DNA from: Cladorhizidae sp. MBARI D1340-BT2 | Lineage: Eukaryota; Porifera; Demospongiae; Poecilosclerida; Cladorhizidae | NCBI GenBank assembly: GCA_028752905.1 | Contig: JAQNBH010000009.1 | Coordinates: 45,307,165 to 45,371,164 of the forward strand | Reading direction: 5' to 3' | Length of the DNA: 64,000 bases | Shown here: piece by piece, positions 55,501 to 64,000 of the stretch | How positions within the stretch are numbered: position 1 is the stretch's first letter | Layout of the letters: the number at the start of each line of letters is the position of its first letter | The notes under the pieces: model-generated | The model's input: only the letters and a program-made list of their open reading frames with translations | The model's database searches: none | What the model was told of the DNA's origin: nothing | Program-made: the position numbers and the translations under genes

Positions 55501-58500
55501 CCTAACCATATGTAGCGACCGAACATATTATTCTAAATATGTGTCATTATCTATTGTTGCATCACACTCACAGTGGAACAATTTTCTATTTATGGGTCGC
55601 AGATTGAGAATTATTTTTTCCTTGGTGGATAATTAGAACTTTTATAGTATACTAACTTCAGAAAAGAACGTGTATTATAAGATGACATTTCTACTGGAGT
55701 GGCAGAAGTTCAGACTTAGAGACTGATGCAGACTGGTGTAGCTCTTGATCTTACATACCAATGATGTTTATTTAACCAAGGATAATGAAAGGCGGGACAG
55801 CAGGAGGTGTTTAGCGCATGCCATAAGTGTTAAATGCATGCAGGCTTGCAAAGACGAGATGATTCTGAACTGGTGGTATCAGACCTTGATCAGTGGAGAA
55901 AAACTCAGGATATGAGAGATATCACTAGCAAGAAGAAGCTATGGAAGCATGAGAAAAAGGAAGGAAGGTCGTGGAACCCATGATCAAGCCGGAAGAGCTT
56001 CATCGGCAGTGGTGGAGCTCGTCAGAGAGGTCCTTGAGGCAGAGAGGAATAACGGACAGGGTGGAGGAGCTACGGAACAGGTGCAGATGTCTTAGGCAAA
56101 GAGGCTCAGATAACTCCCTGCATGGATGACGGGCAGAGCTACGCAAGGCACCCACATTACTCTAGCCTCAGGGCATGCCATTACTAGAGTGAAGCCAAGC
56201 TTGCGGCTGGGCAGCCAAGTTGTATTCGTCAGGGGAAGTGGGTGGTATGAGAGAGCCAGGTATCCATTATTATATGAAAGGCCCACTGAGTGGAGGGTAA
56301 AAGGCATCCCGGAAGGGCTCATGGCCCGGTCGCTTGTTGTACGACTATGGAGGGCAGTTTAGCCTGCAGTGAGGCTTGCTAAGCCGAGCAAGGATTACCC
56401 GGCGGGTGAGCCGATGACCCGCACACCGTCAAGCCGATCATCACTTAGGCTTGCTGAACATTAGCTTGCAATCTACTGTATGTGCATGAATGATCACTAC
56501 AACATAGTTACCTATGATAAGGCATACAGAGCCGGGAGAATGTCACCCAGGGCCAGAGATTGGCCAGCAACCCGTAATATATAGGAGGAAAGGATACCAT
56601 GTAGGACACAGGCAAGGTGGCATAGCGGCCGGCTTTAAACAAAAATCATAGATATATTTCTGTCTGGCCCATCAGGTCATTGTTAATATTGGGATGGTGG
56701 CTTGGGCCCGAAGCCAGAGGGGTACCACTCCTCCCAGCTGGGTCATGATCTGGGGTTTGGTCTGGCAGCAGGAGAGATGGGGCTGTGAGAACCTGCTCCC
56801 AATCAGCAGGGAGAAGGGGGAGCAGAACAGGTGGTGTACATGTACGTAGGAGAAGTCCTATCCACAGTCCCGAGCAAGCTAGCTGAAAAAATAAGAGCAT
56901 GGGAGTTTGTGGAGATAGCAGAACAACTTGCCGAGTTCTTGTCTCTCAAACCCGACGAAAAGGACGGGCTCTCGCTGGCCACGATGAGTCGCAGAAGGCA
57001 CTCGGTGACACAACTAAATGTCTGAGTGCAGTGCTTTGCTGCATACGCGAGTTTGTCAGGGAAACATCCAGATGCAGCGCCCCAAATGATGTGATACATG
57101 GTATCCATACAGAATTCGAGTCGCTGAAGACTACTTGGATCTGACCTGGGTTTACTATGACACAGCCTACTGTCATCAGGCAGGCAACAAATGGCAATCG
57201 GATGGTCCAGGATAAACACCTCCCTCTTTTCCCTCGGGTAACCAAGCAGTGTGACCTCTGCCTGGCAGCCTCCCACTCTACAAGCAAGTGTGCAAGTGCA
57301 TCGGAAGCCGGCCCAGACCTGCTGCCCAACAGAATGAAGGCTTTGGAGGCAGCAGTGTCATTTTCTCACGGCTCAGGAAGGGCTGAATGGCACACGCCTC
57401 GCCGCTACTGGGAGGAGGTCTGCCGTCATTGGAATGTGGGGAGATGCTTCTACTCCAGATGCCAATTCCACCATGTCTGCTCGGGATGTGCTGGGATGCA
57501 TCCCATGGCGGTGCAGTGCTCTGCAGCAGGAAGACAGGAGAGTGGTCTGTTGAGGCAACCAGGCAACAAACCACCAAGAGCAAGATTCCAAATCCCCGTA
57601 CCAGACTCAAAGCCAGGGGAGGTTTAATAAATCATTTGCCGTGCATGTACATGTGCATGCAGGATGTTCAATTTATGTGTGGGATGCAAGCTGATAATGT
57701 TATGTATTCTGGGGGCAGAGGCCAAAAATTTAATAAGCAGAGTGCAGGAGAAAGGCAGCGTACCCAAGTTCAAGTGATATAGGGATCCTCTTTGCCAGCC
57801 ATACACATGTACCCGTGCACCCCTCATCTTGAAGCGCTGGACCGGTGCAAAGCAAGATTACCCACTACTACCAATGGGCAGAAGAACCAGGTTATATCAG
57901 TTGGAATGGGGAACTTGGGCACGATACTTAAAATCCCATTCAGACGGAGTGTTTGCTGACGACATTGTGCAAGGCCTGTGGGATGGGTTTAGGATCGGCT
58001 TCAATTATGGTGGGCATACCAAGATACAACATGTCATTAGCGCTGGAGAAGTATGGGAATACTTGGCCAAGGAATGAAGGGACAGTCCCGTGACTACTAG
58101 AACCAGCACTGTATCCCATGGTGCCACAGCATCGTTTCGGAGTGATCTCCACTGGCAACATGGGAAAGTGGCCATTGATAGTGGACCTATCGTCCCCAGA
58201 GGGTAAGAGTGTAAACGGTGGTATTGCAGAAGAGCTTAGAACACTGTCAATATTTTAGTCAAACCCTTCACTGTGTCTTAGGGTGGGTAAATGAAACCCT
58301 TCACTGTGTCTTAGAGTCGGTAAATGAATCGGTAAATGAAACCCTCCACTGTGTCTTAGAGTCGGTAAATGAAACCCTTCACTGTGTCTTAGAGTCGGTA
58401 AATGAAACCCTTCACTGTGTCTTAGAGTCGGTAAATGAAACCCTTCACTGTGTCTTAGGGTCGGTAAATGACACCCTTCACTGTGTTTTAGGGTTGGTAA

Positions 58501-61500
58501 ATGAAACCCTTCACTGTGTCTTAAGGTGGGTAAATGAAACGCTTCACTGTGTCTTAGAGTTGGTAAATAACACCCTTCACTGTGTCTTAGAGTCGGTAAA
58601 TGACACCCTTCACTGTGTCTTAGAGTCGGCAAATGACACCCTTCACTGTGTCTTAGAGTCGGTAAATGACACCCTTCACTGTGTCTTAGAGTCGGTAAAT
58701 GAAATCCTTCACTGTGTCTAGAGTCGGTAAATGAAACCCTTCACTGTGTCTTAGAGTCGGTAAATGAAACCCTTCACTGTGTCTTAGAGTCGGTAAATGG
58801 TCAAGTTCACAAGATTTACGCAAGCAAATGGTTCAAGTGGCTATGAGTCTTCCTGACATAACATGCTTTGTCCCAGGACAGCAGTATGTTGATGCATGGC
58901 ATATCAGGGCCAACAAAAGCTACTGGTTCTGGGCTGCAAGTAAGGGGTTGACATGTTACGGTACTGAGGTAGTAATATTAATGTAGTGATGGATATTGCT
59001 AGGATATGATGCTCTCCGGGCTGACGACCCCCACACTGGCATCCTCAACCCCACAGAAGTTTGGGGGGTTAATGGTCACCAGTCATGCCCCACCATGTGG
59101 AGAGAATCAAATCCCTTCCCATTTGCCATGGACTTCTGTTTTGTTGCCCCTTCACGTAAATAATGAATAAATTCCCTGTTCACTGTCACCCACTCCTGCA
59201 CCAGCAGACTTGAATAAATGCCCTGTTCACTGCCACCCACTCCTGCACCAGCAGACTTGAATAAATTCCCTGTTCACTGCCACCCACTCCTGCACCAGCA
59301 GACTTGAATAAATTCCCTGTTCACTGCCACCCACTCCTGCACCAGCAGACTTGAATAAATTCCCTGTTCACTGCCACCCACACCTGCACCAGCAGACTTG
59401 AATAAATTCCCTGTTCACTGTCACCCACTCCTGCACCAGCAGACTTGAATAAATGCCCTGTTCACTGTCACCCACTCCTGCACCAGCAGACTTGAATAAA
59501 TTCCTTGTTCACTGTCACCCACTCCTGCACCAGCAGACTTGAATAAATTCCCTGTTCACTGCCACCCACTCCTGTACCAGCAGACTTGAATAAATTCCCT
59601 GTTCACTGCCACCCACTCCTGCACCAGCAGACTTGAATAAATGCCCTGTTCACTGTCAGCCACTCCTGCACCAGCAGACTTGAATAAATTCCCTGTTCAC
59701 TGCCACCCACTCCTGCACCAGCAGACTTGAATAAATGCCCTGTTCACTGTCACCCACTCCTGCACCAGCAGACTTGAATAAATTCCTGTTCACTGCCACC
59801 CACTCCTGCACCAGCAGACTTGAATAAATTCCCTGTTCACTGCCACCCACTCCTGCACCAGCAGACTTGAATAAATTCCCTGTTCACTGTCACCCACTCC
59901 TGCACCAGCAGACTTGAATAAATTCCCTGTTCACTGTCACCCACTCCTGCACCAGCAGACTTGAATAAATTCCTTGTTCACTGTCACCCACTCCTGCACC
60001 AGCAGACTTGAATAAATTCCCTGTTCACTGCCACCCACTCCTGTACCAGCAGACTTGAATAAATTCCCTGTTCACTGCCACCCACTCCTGCACCAGCAGA
60101 CTTGAATAAATGCCCTGTTCACTGTCAGCCACTCCTGCACCAGCAGACTTGAATAAATTCCCTGTTCACTGTCACCCACTCCTGCACCAGCAGACTTGAA
60201 TAAATGCCCTGTTCACTGTCACCCACTCCTGTACCAGCAGACTTGAATAAATGCCCTGTTCACTGCCACCCACTCCTGCACCAGCAGACTTGAATAAATT
60301 CCCTGTTCACTGTCACCCACTCCTGCACCAGCAGACTTGAATAAATTCCCTGTTCACTGCCACCCACTCCTGCACCAGCAGACTTGAATAATTCCTTGTT
60401 CACTGTCACCACCCCTGCACCTGCTTGAAAATACTCCTGCAATTTATTGTGACTATCTTTGCTAGAATGTTATATTTCATAGACATGTGTATATATTTAT
60501 ACATAGGAACACAGAGAGCAGTTGAAGGAGAGAAAAGAGGAGACTGTAAAGTTGAGGCAAGCTCTGGCTAACTCCATTGTCAAAGCAACCTTAATCTATG
60601 CAGAGAACTTAATGAAAGAGGAGCAGATTGAGTATCTCAAGACTAAGTTAGTATCTGTGCTGTGTGTGCATATGTATGTAGTTGCAGATTGCTTGGGACG
60701 GGCCATCCACTGCACTTATCCTTCTTTATTAATTGGTAAAGGGTCTCTCTAGTTTCATTAAATCCCTAGCCACTGACTCCATTGCTTAATAATGAGTGTA
60801 CTAGAGCTATAGCACTCCCTGTACTGTATATAAGTCTGACCCCCTTAAAAATAATTTTTTTTTAATTGTTGGAAGATAAAAAATAAAAAAGACCTCCACA
60901 TATAACTTACATAGTGGTCTCATTTCTATTATAGTGGTTTCATTTCTATTATAGTGGTCTCATTTCTATTGTAGTGGTCTCATTTCTATTATAGTGGTCT
61001 CATTTCTATTATAGTGGTCTCATTTCTATTGTAGTGGTCTCATTTCTATTGTAATGGTCTCATTTCTATTGTAGTGGTCTCATTTCTATCATAGTGGTCT
61101 CATTTCTATTGTAGTGGTCTCATTTCTATTATAGTGGTCTCATTTCTATTGTAATGGTCTCATTTCTATTATAGTGGTCTCATTTCTATTATAGTGGTCT
61201 CATTTCTATTGTAGTGGTCTCATTTCTATTATAGTGGTCTCATTTCTATTATAGTGGTCTCATTTCTATTGTAGTCGTCTCATTTCTATTGTAGTGGTCT
61301 CATTTCTATTGTAATGGTCTCATTTCTATTATAGTGGTCTCATTTCTATTATAGTGGTCTCATTTCTATTGTAGTGGTCTCATTTCTATTATAGTGATCT
61401 CATTTCTATTGTAATGGTCTCATTTCTATTATAGTGGTCTCATTGTGGTCTCATTTCTATTATAGTGGTCTCATTTCTATTGTAGTGGTCTCATTTCTAT

Positions 61501-63168
61501 TGTAATGGTCTCATTTCTATTGTAATGGTCTCATTTCTATTATAGTGGTCTCATTTCTATTATAGTGGTCTCATTTCTATTGTAGTGGTCTCATTTCTAT
61601 TGTAGTGGTCTCATTTCTGTTGTAGTGGTCTCATTTCTATTATAGTGGTCTCATTTCTATCATAGTGGTCTCATTTCTATCATAGTGGTCTCATTTCTAT
61701 CATAGTGGTCTCATTTCTATTATAGTGGTCTTATTTCTATTATAGTGGTCTCATTTCTATCATAGTGGTCTCATTTCTATTATAGTGGTCTTATTTCTAT
61801 TATAGTGGTCTCATTTCTATTATAGTGGTCTCATTTCTATTATAGTGGTCTCATTTCTATTATAGTGGTCTTATTTCTATTATAGTGGTCTAGTGGTCTC
61901 ATTTCTATTATAGTGGTCTTATTTCTATTATAGTGGTCTCATTTCTATTATAGTGGTCTCATTTCTATTATAGTAGTCTCATTTCTATTATAGTAGTCTC
62001 ATTTCTATTGTAGTCGTCTCATTTCTATTGTAGTGGTCTCATTTCTATTGTAATGGTCTCATTTCTATTATAGTGGTCTCATTTCTATTGTAATGGTCTC
62101 ATTTCTATTATAGTGGTCTCATTTCTATTGTAGTGGTCTCATTTCTATTATAGTGGTCTCATTTCTATTGTAATGGTCTCATTTCTATTATAGTGGTCTC
62201 ATTGTGGTCTCATTTCTATTATAGTGGTCTCATTTCTATTATAGTGGTCTCATTTCTATTGTAGTGGTCTCATTTCTATTGTAATGGTCTCATTTCTATT
62301 ATAGTGGTCTCATTTCTATTATAGTGGTCTCATTTCTATTATAGTGGTCTCATTTCTATTATAGTGGTCTCATTTCTATTATAGTGGTCTCATTTCTATT
62401 GTAGTGGTCTCATTTCTATTGTAATGGTCTCATTTATATTATAGTGGTCTCATTTCTATCATAGTGGCTCATTTCTATTATAGTGGTCTTATTTCTATTA
62501 TAGTGGTCTAGTGGTCTCATTTCTATTATAGTGGTCTCATTTCTATTATAGTGGTCTCATTTCTATTATAGTGGTCTCATTTCTATTATAGTGGTCTCAT
62601 TTCTATTATAGCGGTCTCATTTCTATTGTAGTGGTCTCATTTCTATTGTAGTGGTCTCATTTCTATCATAGTGGTCTCATTTCTATCATAGTGGTCTCAT
62701 TTCTATTATAGTGGTCTCATTTCTATTCTCATTTCTATTATAGTGGTCTATTATAGTGGTTTCATTTCTATTATTTAGCTCCTCCAAAAAGACTTGTTGA
62801 GTGTGTCTGATTCTTTTTCTTATAAGTACTAAACTGGCAGACCTTAAGAAAACGAAACCAAACCCCCTGTGCCTGTGAAAACCATGAAATCCATCTCTTT
62901 CTTGTCTAGTTTTGCAGGCTACCCCTTTGACCTCTAGTTTCACAGACTACCGCCTTGACTTCTGAACAAGGGGAAGGGTCTGGACAACTGCCTATGTTAG
63001 ATTTCTGCTAGTGAAATGTGCTGATTTGACGAACAATTGTAATGAAGAGGTGGGGTCAATCTTAGAAATATATGCGTCGACAATATTTTTAGCATTTGAT
63101 ATTTGCAGTCAATCTTAGAGCTTAGTGAGATGATGAAGGTCTGGTCATCTGCGCTGCCCACAACCAAG
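52576..63168 (+). CDS. Coiled-coil protein, four exons seen, 3' end outside window
   Basis: Exons 52576-52779, 54071-54202, 60507-60650 and 63109-63168 all have AG/GT borders and phase 0, giving 180 residues with no stop: MFLLKAAGEKEVAAT, then KELYYSSLEVRGNLQKQLV, then LDQRQEELKAKLEKN, then REQLKERKEETVKL, then EQIEYLKTKL, then LELSEMMKVW. Heptad-rich, charged sequence predicts a long parallel coiled coil. I do not recognise the family; a cytoskeletal or centrosomal role would be a guess. The last exon ends at GTGAGC (63169), so more exons follow. The 6.3-kb third intron is filled with mobile and satellite DNA. Skipped exons in that interval cannot be excluded. Confidence 0.75.
53280..53350. 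repeat. Dispersed repeat shared with 12255-12320
   Basis: 'tgactttctcaataatcaac' and 'attgctcact' here match 'tgacttcctcaataatcaac' and 'tttgctcact' near 12260. Confidence 0.55.
54220..56780. other. Intron of the coiled-coil gene, upstream part
   Basis: Loose repeats of 'agtaaccacccttccaat' near 54470-54540 and 54735-54815. 55800-56640 has higher GC content and may be the leading part of the DIRS-like element. No intact gene seen. Confidence 0.5.
56800..58257 (+). pseudogene. DIRS-like (tyrosine-recombinase type) retroelement, gag and start of reverse transcriptase
   Basis: Gag fragments: PSKLAEKIRAWEFVEIAEQL (56870), LDLTWVYYDTAYCHQAGNKW after a frame change (57140), QCDLCLAASHSTSKC, then the cysteine/histidine module VCRHWNVGRCFYSRCQF, followed by HHVCSGCAGMHP. 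Next come a second frame WARYLKSHSDGVFADDIVQG and a reverse transcriptase start FGVISTGN, then WPLIVDLSSPEGKSVNGGI, stopping at 58257. These motifs are characteristic of DIRS-like elements. The rest of RT, RNase H and recombinase is absent and the 33-bp satellite begins at the break. Frameshifts show it is dead. Confidence 0.78.
58255..58800. repeat. 33-bp minisatellite, about 16 copies
   Basis: The unit is 'cggtaaatgaaacccttcac' followed by 'tgtgtcttagagt'. Since 33 is divisible by three, open frames of 11-residue repeats exist on both strands (VNETLHCVLES on plus). They are a by-product of the period. Confidence 0.95.
58801..59160 (+). pseudogene. Unidentified coding fragment, possibly endonuclease/exonuclease/phosphatase-like
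   Basis: Plus-strand frame DITCFVPGQQYVDAWHIRAN ... GLTCY, a possible 43-base intron (GTACTG...GCTAG), then YDALRADDPHTGI, EVWGVNGHQSCPTMWRES, PFAMDFCFVAPS and a stop near 59160. Spacing of DAW, TCYG and a terminal DFCFV loosely recalls the C-terminus of EEP hydrolases, but catalytic residues are not provable. It could be a host gene relic or part of the retroelement. Confidence 0.3.
59165..60420. repeat. 47-bp satellite, about 26 copies
   Basis: The unit is 'aataaattccctgttcactg' plus 'ccacccactcctgcaccagc' plus 'agacttg'. Marker variants ('ttccttgttc', 'ctgtaccagc', 'gtcagccact') recur exactly 470 bases apart, showing a ten-unit block was duplicated. Confidence 0.96.
60905..62775. repeat. 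20-bp satellite, about 93 copies
   Basis: The unit is 'tagtggtctcatttctatta', with 'tgta' and 'tcata' variants at its end. Two rare junction types each occur twice (near 61441 and 62201; near 61890 and 62505), indicating larger internal duplications. It lies in the intron before exon 4 of the coiled-coil gene. Confidence 0.97.
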
Positions 63169-63760
63169 GTGAGCAGCAGGGGAAACTATAAAGAGTCATT
63201 CTTCCACACATGATGCCCCACAAAGACTGAATGGCTTACTTCAGCACTTGTTTCAAATCTGTGAGGCCTGTCTCCACAGCAAACTGATTTGCTGAAAGCA
63301 TGATGCTCACGTGTGTTTGTTTGAAGCGTCCAAGTTAGCTCACTATTATTGCTATTGTATGTACTCCCAATGATAATTTGCGAGCATTATTTTGTGTGAT
63401 TGGGTTGCCAGATCTTGTCACTGGACACAAATCTTATGTAGGCTATTCCCTTCCCTCAGCATTAGCTGTTCAGAGATCAAAGGGCCTGGCCCACGGGATA
63501 CCTCTTGCCTATATCTCTCTCTCTTCTTCCCTGTGCATAACTTGTGCAGGTCCATTCATTACCAGAGGCTTGGAAATGTCAGATGCGTGTCCACAGCTAA
63601 TCTATGTAGGCGTGCAAGGATAGGTAGGATCTTAGACTCTCCTATGTAGCTATCTCACATGCTTTATTACAGGGCAAAACAAACAAGTGACCATTCAGTT
63701 GATTAATCTTCTTCTCTATTGTTTGATTTGTTCAGTTCTTCCCTGCCACAATGTTGCCAC
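63169..63760. other. Intron sequence after exon 4 of the coiled-coil gene
   Basis: No exon recognised. A copy of the dispersed element shared with 10210 and 25140 lies at 63670-63760 ('aagtgaccattcagttgatt'). Confidence 0.5.
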
Positions 63761-63764
63761 AATG

Positions 63765-64000
63765 TTGAAGGGTGGCTGATTGTAGTTAGGTGTTGAAGGG
63801 GGGCTGATTGTAGTTAGATGTTGAAGGGGGGCTGACTGTAGTTAAATGTTGAAGGGGGCTGACTGTAGTTAGATGTTGAAGGGGGCTGAATGTAGTTAGA
63901 TGTTGAAGGGGGCTGAATGTAGTTAGGTGTTGGAAGGGGGGCTGATTGTAGTTAGATGTTGAAGGGGGGCTGACTGTAGTTAAATGTTGAAGGGGGCTGA
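63765..64000. repeat. 28-bp G-rich minisatellite, continues beyond window
   Basis: About eight copies of 'ttgaaggggggctgattgta' plus 'gttagatg', varying in G-run length. Confidence 0.93.

Noticed and set aside
58218..58721. 167-codon plus-strand and 125-codon minus-strand frames
   Set aside because: Period of 33 bases keeps frames open on both strands; simple repeat artefact.
59165..62775. CRISPR-like regular arrays
   Set aside because: Units are head-to-tail with no unique spacers, in eukaryotic DNA; satellites.

Overview
The window is eukaryotic genomic DNA from an early-branching animal. Introns have GT-AG borders, immunoglobulin (Ig) exons are separated by introns of 50-100 bases, one gene is an adhesion G-protein-coupled receptor (GPCR), and minisatellites and decayed transposons are abundant. 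A demosponge (Amphimedon-like compact introns) is my best guess. This is inference from gene style, not from a species marker. I see no tRNA, rRNA, CRISPR or prokaryotic gene.

Minus strand, 1.6-37.6 kb: one giant adhesion GPCR gene, which I rebuilt exon by exon from splice sites and reading phase. A signal-peptide exon lies at 37.5 kb. Nineteen Ig-like domains follow, one exon each, all phase 1-1, with one EGF-like domain inserted before the last. Then come a short SEA-like region with an RRRKR furin-type site, a hormone-receptor (HRM) domain, a GAIN domain with GPS cleavage site, seven transmembrane helices and a tail of about 200 residues. The 32 exons sum to 8,946 nt, exactly 2,982 codons including the stop. 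The N-terminal Ig block was built by a very recent 1,504-bp tandem duplication of four Ig exons. Its introns hold an old Ty3/gypsy element with two long LTRs (3.4-10.0 kb), a gypsy gag scrap (15.5 kb), several minisatellites, a decayed hAT transposase (31.6-33.9 kb) and a pogo-like transposase relic (35.8-36.9 kb).

37.7-47.8 kb is gene-poor. It holds two decayed LINE-type reverse transcriptases, diverged tandem and inverted repeats and degenerate 32-bp minisatellites.

47.8-49.6 kb, minus strand: a complete three-exon NIF3-like gene (NIF3L1 family). Its N-terminal extension is encoded by a minisatellite. A 92-bp satellite and a fold-back element follow.

52.6-63.2 kb and beyond, plus strand: a coiled-coil protein gene with four recognisable phase-0 exons, running off the window. 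Its 6.3-kb intron contains a DIRS-like retroelement cut by a 33-bp satellite, an unidentified coding fragment and a 47-bp satellite. A 20-bp satellite of almost 1.9 kb fills the next intron, and a 28-bp array closes the window.

The main biology is the receptor: a long Ig ectodomain on a self-cleaving, tethered-agonist GPCR, with recent repeat-unit expansion as seen in recognition or adhesion molecules.
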